Below are positions 1 to 6,839 of a stretch of DNA of 30,018 nucleotides, one piece after another. The stretch spans positions 1 through 30,018 of the forward strand of contig CAZHYM010000004.1 of the NCBI GenBank assembly GCA_964536785.1, in the 5' to 3' direction. Position 1 is the stretch's first letter; the number at the start of each line of letters is the position of its first letter. This stretch comes from CAZHYM01 sp964536785. GTDB lineage: Bacteria; Patescibacteriota; Saccharimonadia; Saccharimonadales; Saccharimonadaceae. The notes beneath the pieces are model-generated. The model made no database searches and had not been told where the DNA came from. It saw only the letters and a list, made by a program, of their open reading frames with translations. Both the position numbers and the translations under genes were made by a program.

Positions 1-428
1 CCAATGCATTCACAGGGCTTTCTGTAGACAAAATCATCACCGTGGGGACGAGCAAACACTTCCTTCTTCTCAAAATTAATCCCATAATGTCCGTGTGCGT
101 AATCAGTTTTAATGCGCCGGTTTTTTCTGTAAGTGTATAGGCTAACCTTGTGCTCAGTTACGTCTAGCTTAATTTTATAGCAATCGTATTTTATCTGGAA
201 AAAATGTATAAGATAGTTTTTGAGAATATCTTTAATATTCTCCATACTTTGCAGAATGGATTTTCGAGCAGCAATGCAACATTTTTTAGCTTGCTTGTTC
301 TTAGATCTTTCCCAGCCGTCTAGCTCGCACAATTGATTTTGCAAGGCAATAAACTTTTGGTGCTCTTCGAAAATTAAGTTAAATTTCTCACGTCGGCTAA
401 GCTCTCTAAACTCAGCTAAACTTAACAA
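1..428 (-). CDS. Hypothetical protein, paralog A (C-terminus outside window)
   Basis: An open frame of about 142 codons runs leftwards from TTG at 428-426 to the window edge without a stop, so the C-terminus is missing. The SD GAGGTG at 436-441 lies 7 nt before the TTG, which decides the start. The protein begins MLSLAEFRELSRREKF, has a charged helical N-terminal half with a Cys pair (KKCCIA), then VSLYTYRK and the motif AHGHYGINF followed by EVFARPHG. It is clearly paralogous to the product of 521-1012, which has LSVANFRSLS, ISLYTNRN, RHGHYGINF and YIFARH in the same order. I do not recognise the family. No signal peptide or membrane segment is visible. The conserved HGHYGINF block is the likely functional core. 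Confidence is high that it is a gene; function is unknown. Confidence 0.7.
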   Translation of the reverse strand, partial: MLSLAEFRELSRREKFNLIFEEHQKFIALQNQLCELDGWERSKNKQAKKCCIAARKSILQSMENIKDILKNYLIHFFQIKYDCYKIKLDVTEHKVSLYTYRKNRRIKTDYAHGHYGINFEKKEVFARPHGDDFVYRKPCECI

Positions 429-505
429 AACGAATCACCTCTTTTGCTTTTTTGTTTATTAAGGTACTTGGGAACATTTTAAGCCCGATATGCCAAATAT
501 GCAAT

Positions 506-532
506 AAAAAAATCCGCTACTTAAGTAGCGGA
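506..532 (-). terminator. Rho-independent terminator of paralog B
   Basis: A perfect palindrome at 513-532 (TCCGCTAC, loop TTAA, GTAGCGGA) is followed on the minus strand by seven T residues (512-506). The stop codon of the 521-1012 gene (TAA, 523-521) sits in the loop, so the last codons form one arm of the stem. This separates paralog B from paralog A, which must then use its own promoter between about 443 and 505. Confidence 0.85.
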
Positions 533-1012
533 TGCGAAATAATTTTTTTCAAAGTGCTGGGGGCTTTTGTAATATCGCGTAGGTTCAGGCGACCGCGAAC
601 GATGGGTGTAATGCCTAGCAAAAATGTACTGCCCGGTAAAATTGATCCCATAGTGACCGTGGCGCAAACGATCTTTTTCTTTTTGATTTCGGTTTGTGTA
701 GAGGCTAATCGCCTCACTTTTCACTGAAATTGAAAATTTGTAACTGGTATTTTCTAGATTGAAGAAAATAATTAAAAACTGAGTCAACCTTTCAACTGCA
801 ATTTGAAATTGGCTTCTTCTTATCTTTCTGCTCTTCATACAGTCTTTTCGCTCATTTAAGCAGCTTGTCTTAAACAATTTATTTTCCAGACTGATAATCT
901 CTTTTTGAATATCGATAGCTAGTTGTGCTCCATTTGTAATTTCCTCAAATTTTTTATCGACACTTAGACTTCGAAAATTAGCGACACTCAACAATTCCAA
1001 TTCAAAATCCAA
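521..1012 (-). CDS. Hypothetical protein, paralog B (HGHYGINF motif)
   Basis: About 163 residues. TTG at 1012-1010 is the preferred start because GAGGTG at 1020-1025 lies 7 nt upstream, exactly the SD-to-start geometry of paralog A. A TTG at 1018 overlaps the SD and is less likely. The protein shares with paralog A the N-terminal LSxAxFRxLS pattern, a central FLIIFFNLENTSYKF segment (YLIHFFQIKYDCYKI in A), ISLYTNRN, and RHGHYGINF followed by IFARH. The C-terminus after that (RSRSPEPTRYYKSPQHFEK) is basic and looks unstructured. The stop lies inside its own terminator. An IS30 element begins 30 bp upstream of the SD, so the native promoter may have been displaced. Not a family I can name; no enzymatic motif is evident. 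Confidence 0.65.
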   Translation of the reverse strand: MDFELELLSVANFRSLSVDKKFEEITNGAQLAIDIQKEIISLENKLFKTSCLNERKDCMKSRKIRRSQFQIAVERLTQFLIIFFNLENTSYKFSISVKSEAISLYTNRNQKEKDRLRHGHYGINFTGQYIFARHYTHRSRSPEPTRYYKSPQHFEKNYFASAT

Positions 1013-1055
1013 AACCAATCACCTCTTTTGTAATTTATTCCTCCAGGTCCTTTTG

Positions 1056-1067
1056 AAGTAGGACACT
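1056..1067. repeat. Left inverted repeat of IS30 element
   Basis: AAGTAGGACACT, the exact reverse complement of 2096-2107. It overlaps by 4 nt the stem of the hairpin that precedes the transposase start. Confidence 0.85.
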
Positions 1068-1085
1068 TGTCTAGAAAGACAAGTG
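1064..1085 (+). promoter_or_regulatory. Hairpin directly upstream of transposase start
   Basis: A perfect 9-bp stem, CACTTGTCT and AGACAAGTG, closes a 4-nt AGAA loop and ends one base before the ATG at 1087. Any transcript entering the element from outside would fold this stem over the initiation region. That matches the known strategy by which insertion sequences block translation from impinging mRNAs; the role here is inferred. Confidence 0.6.
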
Positions 1086-1086
1086 C

Positions 1087-2097
1087 ATGAAGCGATATAG
1101 AAAAATTAGAAAAACAAGCAGATTAAAGTCTACAATAATAGCTATGGGTCAGAAGTACGATCACTTAAGCTATGAAGATCGAGTCAAGATAGAGCATTGG
1201 CATAATAGTGGCAAAAGCATTCGTTTCATAGCTAGTGAGTTAGGGCGTAGCCCCAATACCATCAGCTATGAGCTAAAGCACCTTGCTGTCTCGGGTGAAT
1301 ATGTAGCCAAGAAGGCCAGCGTTAAGGCTTACCAAAAAAGATATTACGCAAAAACATCCACCAACAAGGTCGCTAGAGATCCAGCGTTACGTCAACACGT
1401 CGATGATGGCTTAAAAAAGGGCTGGTCTCCTGGTGAAATCGCTGGTAGCACGTTGTTACCCGACAGCACCGTCCGAGCTACATCCAAACGGACTATCTAT
1501 CGTTATGTCACGCTCTATGCGCTCCAACATAAGCTATATTTCAAAGGCAAACCAAGAAGGCGCAAAGCCATGTATCGCCGTGGGCTAATTGGTGAACGCA
1601 AGTGGATTGAAGAACGAATTCTACGAGATGAGATTGGTCATTTTGAGCTCGACTTCATTGTGAGCCCTGCCAAGAGTGGTAGTAAGGCAGTCTTGATGGT
1701 TGCGGTCGATACATTTAGCAAACGAACACTCATTGAGATTTTACCTAATCGAACCAAAAAAGAGCTCTCACGAGCTCTCAAGACAATGTTTGACGGTGTT
1801 ATTGTCAAAACTATCCTGACCGACAATGATATAGCGTTTACGTACTGGAAGCACTTCGAACAGCTTCTTGGCGCACCATTTTATTTTACCCATCCATACC
1901 ATAGCTGGGAGAAAGGATTAGTCGAGAACACTAACAAATGGATACGGCATTTTATCCCAAAGAAAACAGATCTTAGCACAGTCACCACAGAAACTATTAC
2001 GACGATGCTAACGTACCTAAACGAACGCCCAAGACAAGTCTTGGGTTATAAAACCGCAAATGCGGTATACTTAGAACAATTAACATTACAGGCTTAG
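1087..2097 (+). CDS. IS30-family transposase
   Basis: A 336-residue DDE transposase for cut-and-paste or circle-mediated movement of the element. The N-terminal HTH is typical of IS30 (YDHLSYEDRVKIEHW, then SIRFIASELGRSPNTISYEL), followed by a basic linker and an integrase-core domain. Catalytic residues can be placed as D189 (in FELDFIV), D246 (in ILTDND) and E280 (in LVENTNKW). The 33-residue gap between the second Asp and the Glu is the IS30 hallmark. ATG at 1144 (MGQKYDHLSY) would match the usual N-terminus of the family better; the extra 19 basic residues from 1087 are possible but unproven. Neither start has a good SD, consistent with low expression. The stop lies inside the right inverted repeat. 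The frame is uninterrupted, so it is probably active. Confidence 0.92.
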   Translation: MKRYRKIRKTSRLKSTIIAMGQKYDHLSYEDRVKIEHWHNSGKSIRFIASELGRSPNTISYELKHLAVSGEYVAKKASVKAYQKRYYAKTSTNKVARDPALRQHVDDGLKKGWSPGEIAGSTLLPDSTVRATSKRTIYRYVTLYALQHKLYFKGKPRRRKAMYRRGLIGERKWIEERILRDEIGHFELDFIVSPAKSGSKAVLMVAVDTFSKRTLIEILPNRTKKELSRALKTMFDGVIVKTILTDNDIAFTYWKHFEQLLGAPFYFTHPYHSWEKGLVENTNKWIRHFIPKKTDLSTVTTETITTMLTYLNERPRQVLGYKTANAVYLEQLTLQA

Positions 2098-2107
2098 TGT
2101 CCTACTT
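2096..2107. repeat. Right inverted repeat of IS30 element
   Basis: AGTGTCCTACTT, the exact reverse complement of 1056-1067. The transposase TAG stop (2095-2097) overlaps its inner edge. Confidence 0.85.
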
Positions 2108-2201
2108 GGGGGTATCCTGTGCGTAAATGTGCTATTCTCTAATATTAACATAATCAGATAGAAAAGTCAATGATTACCTGAGAACATAGAGAGTCGGGCT
2201 T

Positions 2202-2210
2202 TGCTATAAT
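2202..2210 (+). promoter_or_regulatory. Extended -10 promoter of rnhA cluster
   Basis: TG-C-TATAAT, with TATAAT at 2205-2210, ends 6 nt before the ATG at 2217, so the predicted transcription start is the A of the start codon. There is no SD and no convincing -35. The rest of the gap from the IS end (2108-2201) shows no gene. Confidence 0.65.
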
Positions 2211-2216
2211 TAGAGA

Positions 2217-2663
2217 ATGACAATTTATTATACTGACGGTTCGGCCAGTCCAAACCCAGGGCCGGGCGGCTATGCTGTTCTCGATAAAGATGGCAATCCA
2301 AAGGCGCTAGGTTCGGAAAAGCATTCAACAAATATTCGGATGGAAGCGATGGCAATATTAGAGGCCATAAAGTTATCCGAAGGAAACCCGTGCCAAATAT
2401 TTACAGATAGCCAATTTTGGATAAATGTTCTTACCGAGTGGGCTCCGGAGTGGGAAAAACGTGGTTGGACCAAGAAAAATGGCGAAATAAAAAACCTGGA
2501 ATTAGTTAAACAATTATTCTCTGAATACCAAAATTCCAAAGCGACTTTAATCTGGGTTAGGGGTCACAACAATCATGAGTTAAATGATATGGCCGATTCC
2601 TGGGCAAATCGCGCTCGTAAAGGCGAAACAATTGAGGAGGTCAATGAAAAAAGTATCGATTAA
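2217..2663 (+). CDS. rnhA: Ribonuclease HI
   Basis: 148 residues, the normal bacterial RNase HI length. It degrades the RNA strand of RNA-DNA hybrids (R-loops, Okazaki primers) in the cytoplasm. The four metal-binding acidic residues are visible: D7 in YTDGSASPNPG, E43 in RMEAMAI, D64 in FTDSQ and D127 in LNDMADSWA. H117 in VRGHNNHELND corresponds to the mobile catalytic histidine. The start is the ATG 6 nt after a TATAAT, implying a leaderless message. It heads a cluster whose next gene overlaps it by 20 nt. Proximity to a Pif1-like helicase, another enzyme acting on R-loops and G4 structures, suggests a shared genome-maintenance role; that is inference. Confidence 0.95.
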   Translation: MTIYYTDGSASPNPGPGGYAVLDKDGNPKALGSEKHSTNIRMEAMAILEAIKLSEGNPCQIFTDSQFWINVLTEWAPEWEKRGWTKKNGEIKNLELVKQLFSEYQNSKATLIWVRGHNNHELNDMADSWANRARKGETIEEVNEKSID

Positions 2664-3189
2664 GGTTAAACTGGAGCATCCTATCCAGGCGATAAAGCCG
2701 TTAAAGGACGCGAAAAAGGTGTTTGGCGGGGCTTATAGCCAATTTGATAGAGTCTTTCTGCCTAGGTCATATGAAAAGACCTATGGCTCGGTTGAAAATT
2801 CTCCGCGGTTAGTCATTAGAACAGAGACAATTGATAAAAACCCCGTTCATCTGATGATTTTTAAGAGGCCTGTTAATAACGACGTCCAATTTGTATTCCA
2901 AACTCAGGTTATGGACTACAATCAGACTGCGCACATCATCAACAATATGGGTTATGAGCTTTACGCGGAAGTTCCGAAGACCCGTAAACGTCTAGTGGCC
3001 GGAAGTGTAAAATTTTATCTCGACGAAATTGATGGACATGGCACTTATCTTAAACTCGAGCAAACGTTAGAAGACAATGAAAAGCCCGACGTCAGTGGAC
3101 TTTGGGAAATATTAGAAACGTTAGATTTAAAAGATTTCGCAATGGCTCCGAAATATAGCGATATGATAGTAACAGAAAGTAGACGATAA
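2644..3189 (+). CDS. CYTH-domain protein (possibly catalytically degenerate)
   Basis: 181 residues from ATG 2644, chosen because GAGGAGG at 2634-2640 is an excellent SD at the right distance; an upstream in-frame start at 2584 has none. The pattern fits the CYTH tunnel fold (class IV adenylate cyclase / thiamine triphosphatase superfamily): YSQFDRVFLP near the N-terminus, a central RLVIRTETI strand, then FYLDEIDGHGTYLKLEQ, which resembles the CyaB-type signature 'LDxVxGLGxFxExE'. The diagnostic N-terminal ExExK motif is not clear (VSIKVKL instead), so triphosphate binding may be altered or lost. It overlaps rnhA by 20 nt and its stop overlaps the next start by one base, so it is translationally coupled on both sides. 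Assignment to the superfamily is moderately sure; substrate unknown. Confidence 0.7.
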   Translation: MKKVSIKVKLEHPIQAIKPLKDAKKVFGGAYSQFDRVFLPRSYEKTYGSVENSPRLVIRTETIDKNPVHLMIFKRPVNNDVQFVFQTQVMDYNQTAHIINNMGYELYAEVPKTRKRLVAGSVKFYLDEIDGHGTYLKLEQTLEDNEKPDVSGLWEILETLDLKDFAMAPKYSDMIVTESRR

Positions 3190-4175
3190 TGGAAAAAGAT
3201 AATAACAACGTAGATTTATTTGCATGGGCGAATAAAGTAGATCAGTTCAAAAAACAACTTAAGATTGAGCTATTTGTTTTTAATAAGCATTTCACCCCCT
3301 TTAGGTTGAATCTAAACCCAGACTTAATTAGCCAAGCTAGAGCATGGTTTGTTTATGAAATGGCTGGTTTTGTAACACTCGGAGCCGAAAAAGGCCTGGA
3401 AGTAAAAGATTTTGAGCTCGAAGAGCAATCAAAAGATACGATACTAAAAACGAATCTAGGTAGAGTTGAGCGAGCAAGTTATTTAATGGATTTTCTAGTT
3501 AATCGCACTAATGAAATAGTAGATTTTTCGAACGATGAACATGAGTTCAGACTAACTAAGGGCATAGTTGCTAAGTTAACAATTGAAGACTCTGAGGCTC
3601 AAGAGGCCCAAGAGTTCTACGTTGTAAAGCAGATTATGGCATCGCAAGCCGTTTTTGGCCCTACCGCTTGGCAGCTCAATGGATCAAAGCTTGACAAAGT
3701 AACAGCTGACGTAAGTCTAAAAGTGCCGACCGATAACCAGACGCTGATTATTGGCGATGAGATATTTGTGTTCAACCAATCTAAATTTGAACGATTGTTT
3801 AGCTATGACTATAAGAAGCAATTAATCGCTGATGAAAAGATTAAACTTATCGAAAGTCGATTTAAGCTAAGCTTCCCTGATGGGCTGGATATGCAATCCT
3901 TAATTAGAGAGCGAAAGAAGACTGTTGCTAAGCTGCAGAAGCTTGAGCTGACTGAAATGAAACAGAGTGAGCTAATTGATTATGCAGATGAGATGCAGCT
4001 AGAACTGATGACCGATAATGACGGAGCAATTATTATTATGGATGGTAATGATTTAGACGTATTTATTGGACTTTTGAATGAAGATTACATGCTAAGCTCT
4101 GTTACGAATAAAAGATTTGAGATTGTGAATAAAAAAATGCTTGGAGAGCCTGACGGAGAACCACCAAGGGGTTAA
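3189..4175 (+). CDS. Possible DUF4868 / KwaB-like protein
   Basis: 328 residues, starting with the ATG that overlaps the previous stop (TAATG). No membrane segment or signal peptide. It is acidic and mixed alpha/beta in appearance. The central part (KQIMASQAVFGPTAWQLNGSKL, then TLIIGDEIFVFNQSKFERLFSYD) and the C-terminus (FIGLLNEDYMLSSVTNKRF) resemble DUF4868 proteins, the family containing KwaB of the Kiwa anti-phage system. There, a 'value, marker-of-self, residual beta-strand' layout ends in a short conserved LLND-Y-S-LT-x-xYE block. This is recognition from memory, not a search. No KwaA-like membrane partner is adjacent, so a defence role is not established. The next gene, a Pif1 helicase, starts 2 nt after the stop. 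Confidence 0.45.
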   Translation: MEKDNNNVDLFAWANKVDQFKKQLKIELFVFNKHFTPFRLNLNPDLISQARAWFVYEMAGFVTLGAEKGLEVKDFELEEQSKDTILKTNLGRVERASYLMDFLVNRTNEIVDFSNDEHEFRLTKGIVAKLTIEDSEAQEAQEFYVVKQIMASQAVFGPTAWQLNGSKLDKVTADVSLKVPTDNQTLIIGDEIFVFNQSKFERLFSYDYKKQLIADEKIKLIESRFKLSFPDGLDMQSLIRERKKTVAKLQKLELTEMKQSELIDYADEMQLELMTDNDGAIIIMDGNDLDVFIGLLNEDYMLSSVTNKRFEIVNKKMLGEPDGEPPRG

Positions 4176-4177
4176 AT

Positions 4178-5473
4178 ATGAATCAAGATCAAGCCTTAGC
4201 TATCTTGATGGCCGGTCATTCAACTTTAATTGTAGGTGAAGCTGGTTCGGGTAAGACTTATGTCTTGAATCAATTTATTAATCAGGCAAGAAAAGCTGGA
4301 AAGATAGTCGCAGTGACTGCAACTACTGGTCTAGCGGCTACGCATCTAGGAGGGGAGACGATTCACCGTTGGTCAAAAATTGGTATAGCTGATTACTTGC
4401 CAGCAGATTTTTTTAAAAAGTTCAGAAAAAATGATGTTGATAGGATAAAAAATGCTGACATACTAGTGATTGATGAAATTAGTATGCTAAATGATTTTCG
4501 TTTTGATATGATAAATCAAATTCTGAAAACAGCAAGGGGAAGCGGTCAACCTTTTGGCGGAATTCAGGTAGTGCTAAGTGGTGATTTTTTTCAGTTGCCT
4601 CCAATTAATAAAAAGCAGCAAGTGGATATCTTTGGCGGTCAATCAGCTGGTTTTGTTACTAGCTCAAGCGCCTACCAGGAATTGAGCCCCAAGATATGCT
4701 ATTTGAGTAGTCAATTTCGTCAAATCGATGACGAACTCAGCGAAATATTAATGTCAATACGGTCCGGCAATGTCGATCAGCATGAGATTGATTTACTACT
4801 TGGCAGAATGGATAAGAAGCCAGACCCAGGACGAGCTGTAGTGAATCTCCATACTACAAATATAGACGTTGATTATATAAATGAAAAAGAGTTGGCTAAA
4901 ATTGAAGAACCGGAGTTCAAATTTGGTATGTCATCATCTGGAGACAGGAATAGCGTTAGCCTACTTACTACAACGGTGTTAGCTCCCATCCAATTAGTTT
5001 TGAAAAAAACAGCCGTAGTCATGGCGGTGAAAAATGATTCTCGTGAGCGATTTGTTAACGGGAGCTTGGGAACTGTTATTGATTTTGCGACAAAATCAGG
5101 TCAGAAAATACCGATAGTGAAGTTTAACAACGGCAAGACGGTAGAAGTTGAGCCAGATGAGTGGAGGCTGTTTGAAAATGAAAAAACTCTAGCTAGCGTG
5201 AGACAAATCCCGCTCCGACTAGCTTACGCCATAACGGTTCATAAATCACAGGGTATGACTTTAGACGGAGCTATTGTTAATTTGTCCAAGGCTTTTAGCC
5301 CGGGGATGGGTTATGTCGCACTTTCACGAATTAAAAGTTTAGAAGATTTATACTTAAGAGGGATTAATCAAATGGCCTTAACTATATTAGATGAGGCAAG
5401 AGAGATTGATGCTAAGCTCAAAGAAGAATCAAAGATTGAATTACTAAATATGAAAAAACAGGGCGTGATATAA
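4178..5473 (+). CDS. Pif1-like (RecD superfamily 1B) DNA helicase
   Basis: 431 residues. A 5'-3' superfamily 1B helicase core: Walker A GEAGSGKT with K26, motif Ia AVTATTGLAATHLGGETIHRW (the Pif1 signature THLGG-TIH), Walker B VIDEISM with D99/E100, motif III SGDFFQLPP, and C-terminal motifs V/VI AITVHKSQGMTLDGA and YVALSRIKSLEDLYL. Pif1 enzymes unwind G-quadruplexes, R-loops and forked DNA and displace stalled complexes. AAGGGG 7 nt upstream acts as SD, and the gene starts 2 nt after the preceding stop. It has no extra N- or C-terminal domains, a minimal form. Its last codons contain the TATAAT proposed as promoter of the next gene. Confidence 0.9.
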   Translation: MNQDQALAILMAGHSTLIVGEAGSGKTYVLNQFINQARKAGKIVAVTATTGLAATHLGGETIHRWSKIGIADYLPADFFKKFRKNDVDRIKNADILVIDEISMLNDFRFDMINQILKTARGSGQPFGGIQVVLSGDFFQLPPINKKQQVDIFGGQSAGFVTSSSAYQELSPKICYLSSQFRQIDDELSEILMSIRSGNVDQHEIDLLLGRMDKKPDPGRAVVNLHTTNIDVDYINEKELAKIEEPEFKFGMSSSGDRNSVSLLTTTVLAPIQLVLKKTAVVMAVKNDSRERFVNGSLGTVIDFATKSGQKIPIVKFNNGKTVEVEPDEWRLFENEKTLASVRQIPLRLAYAITVHKSQGMTLDGAIVNLSKAFSPGMGYVALSRIKSLEDLYLRGINQMALTILDEAREIDAKLKEESKIELLNMKKQGVI

Positions 5474-5474
5474 T
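5466..5474 (+). promoter_or_regulatory. Extended -10 element upstream of yvcK
   Basis: TG-A-TATAAT, with TATAAT at 5469-5474, overlaps the helicase stop codon and lies 12 nt before the ATG at 5487. It predicts a very short leader of about 5 nt. Read-through from the upstream genes is also possible. Confidence 0.45.
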
Positions 5475-5486
5475 CTAATAATAATT

Positions 5487-6497
5487 ATGAATCCATTTAG
5501 GCCAGTCGAAATAAAAATTGCACTGATAGGTGGTGGAACGGGTAGTTTTACTCTTTTGACTGCGTTGAAAAATTATTCAACTCAAATAGCAGCTTTAGTT
5601 AATATGGCTGATGATGGTGGCTCGACTGGTGTACTGCGTGATGAATTAGGGGCACTTCCGCCTGGAGACGTTAGGCAGTGTCTAGTTGCTCTTTCCCGAG
5701 TGCCAGAGGTAAGAGACCTATTTAACTATCGTTTTGACCGAGGTTCGATGCAAGGTCACGCCTTTGGCAATTTATTTTTGACGGCGCTCGAAAAAATGAC
5801 CGGTGACTTTGCCAAAGCAGTTGAGCTAGCCAGTGAGGTTTTAAACATTGATGGCGTAGTTGTGCCGATTACCCTAAGCAATGTGCAACTTTATATGAGC
5901 GGTAAAAATGGCCGGTCTCTAAAGGGCGAATACAAAATTTCTCAGGCGCGATTTGATTGTCAACCAACCCTATGGCTTGAGCCACGCGCTATCCCGAATC
6001 CTACAGCTCTGGAAGCAATTGAAAATGCCGATATGGTCATAATCGCCCCAGGTAACTTATATGGATCATTAGCCCCAGCTCTGTTAGTTGACGGCATTGG
6101 GAAAGCTCTCAAGAAAACCAAAGCTCTGAAGGTTTATGTTTGCAATCTAATCACTAAGCCTGGACAGACGAGTGACTTTTCGGTTTGTGACTTCGCTTCC
6201 GAGATAGAAAGGATGGCCGGGGAAAAATTTTTAGATGTTGTTTTGTATAATACAGCTGAACCATCTGATGAATTAATTCAGAAATACGCTCAAGACGGAG
6301 AGAGGCCAGTTCTCTATAATGAGCAGAAGCTAAAGACAAAACATTACAAGGCGATTGGGTTAGATTTACTTGCCGGTAGTATTTGGAAGGGTAGCTCGGC
6401 CGACCCGATCGCCTCTTCTAGAACTCTTATTAGGCACGACTCGGATGCTACGGCCCGAGCGTTAATTGATATTTACAATAAATACAATAAAAGTTAA
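5487..6497 (+). CDS. yvcK: YvcK/GlmR-like CofD-fold protein
   Basis: 336 residues, close to the usual 310-330 of the family. N-terminal Rossmann signature IALIGGGTGSFTLLTALK, then the family motifs NMADDGGSTGVLRDELGALPPGDVRQCL and QGHAFGNLFLTALEKMTGDF, then VIIAPGNLYGSLAPALLVDGI and KVYVCNLITKPGQTSDFSVCDF. Members related to YvcK/GlmR bind UDP-GlcNAc and stimulate glucosamine-6-phosphate synthesis and peptidoglycan precursor supply; the related CofD transfers 2-phospho-L-lactate. Here the peptidoglycan role is favoured because no F420 genes are nearby and the window holds a cell-wall cluster. The usual RapZ and WhiA neighbours are absent. The gene ends in a strong terminator. Confidence 0.9.
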   Translation: MNPFRPVEIKIALIGGGTGSFTLLTALKNYSTQIAALVNMADDGGSTGVLRDELGALPPGDVRQCLVALSRVPEVRDLFNYRFDRGSMQGHAFGNLFLTALEKMTGDFAKAVELASEVLNIDGVVVPITLSNVQLYMSGKNGRSLKGEYKISQARFDCQPTLWLEPRAIPNPTALEAIENADMVIIAPGNLYGSLAPALLVDGIGKALKKTKALKVYVCNLITKPGQTSDFSVCDFASEIERMAGEKFLDVVLYNTAEPSDELIQKYAQDGERPVLYNEQKLKTKHYKAIGLDLLAGSIWKGSSADPIASSRTLIRHDSDATARALIDIYNKYNKS

Positions 6498-6524
6498 ACC
6501 CCCTGAAACTCAGGGGGTTGTTTT
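6497..6524 (+). terminator. Terminator downstream of yvcK (probably bidirectional)
   Basis: Stem AACCCCCTG (6497-6505) and CAGGGGGTT (6511-6519) with a 5-nt loop, followed by GTTTT on the plus strand. On the minus strand the same stem is followed by TAACTTTT, so it can also end the minus-strand RNA predicted at 6749-6497. Confidence 0.85.
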
Positions 6525-6749
6525 AGTCACCTTTCGGCTACTAATCTTGGTTAGCTAAACTTGCGGGGTAATAGGAGGTGACCCCATTTATTTAACTAGC
6601 CAAGATCAGTAGCCGGGAGTGATTTTTGGAGAGCCAATCCGATTTTAGTTAATCGGCCTCATAATACGATTAACCGATTTATTTGGGCACTTTGATCACT
6701 CAGGTTTCTAACGATACTACACATTTGCTAGATGATCTATCAAAGGTGT
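6497..6749 (-). ncRNA. Candidate structured RNA with SD-complementary apical loop (unknown family)
   Basis: No coding frame fits this gap. On the minus strand, a strong promoter predicts a start near 6749, and the bidirectional terminator at 6497-6519 ends a transcript of about 250 nt. In RNA order it contains: pairing of CUUUGAU with AUCAAAG; a domain closed by GAGUGAU/AUCACUC enclosing the 8-bp hairpin GUUAAUCG/CGAUUAAC; then a rod with CGGCUACU/AGUAGCCG (6615-6608 and 6542-6535) and an 11-nt arm pair, capped by GGGGU/ACCCC (6585-6581, 6569-6565). The apical loop reads CACCUCCUAUU, complementary to AGGAGGUG. A downstream GGUGAC (6531-6526) could pair with GUCACC (6582-6577) across that loop and mask it. 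I see no match to 6S, 4.5S/SRP, RNase P or tmRNA core motifs. Confidence 0.55.
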
Positions 6750-6755
6750 AATACA

Positions 6756-6784
6756 ATATTAGCATAAACAACATCAATTGTCAA
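6756..6784 (-). promoter_or_regulatory. Strong promoter for the 6749-6497 RNA
   Basis: On the minus strand TTGACA (6784-6779), a 17-bp spacer, then TAATAT (6761-6756). It begins 8 bp beyond the rpmA terminator and reads away from rpmA into a region without a gene, which is why an RNA gene is proposed. Confidence 0.7.
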
Positions 6785-6791
6785 TAGATAA

Positions 6792-6817
6792 GAAAAATGC
6801 CAGATGTCTCTGGCATT
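6792..6817 (-). terminator. Terminator of rpmA
   Basis: Inverted repeat AATGCCAGA / TCTGGCATT with a 4-nt loop (6796-6817), followed on the minus strand by five T residues (6797-6793). It lies 23 bp beyond the rpmA stop. Confidence 0.88.
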
Positions 6818-6839
6818 AAATATAATAGTCTAAAATAGA

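Larger units (their letters stand above)
1056..2107 (+). mobile_element. IS30-family insertion sequence
   Basis: A single transposase gene is bounded by 12-bp perfect inverted repeats, AAGTAGGACACT at 1056-1067 and AGTGTCCTACTT at 2096-2107, giving an element of about 1.05 kb, normal for IS30. Outside this core the ends diverge (TTTTG left, GGGGG right), so the exact termini and the 2-3 bp target duplication cannot be fixed by eye. The element appears intact, with an uninterrupted transposase frame, both repeats present, and the transposase stop inside the right repeat. It sits between the minus-strand paralog pair and the rnhA promoter. Confidence 0.85.

Noticed and set aside
452..727. Plus-strand frame of 91 codons opposite paralog B
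   Set aside because: It lies antisense to a gene with SD, terminator and a paralog; it has no SD of its own and a biased, low-information composition.
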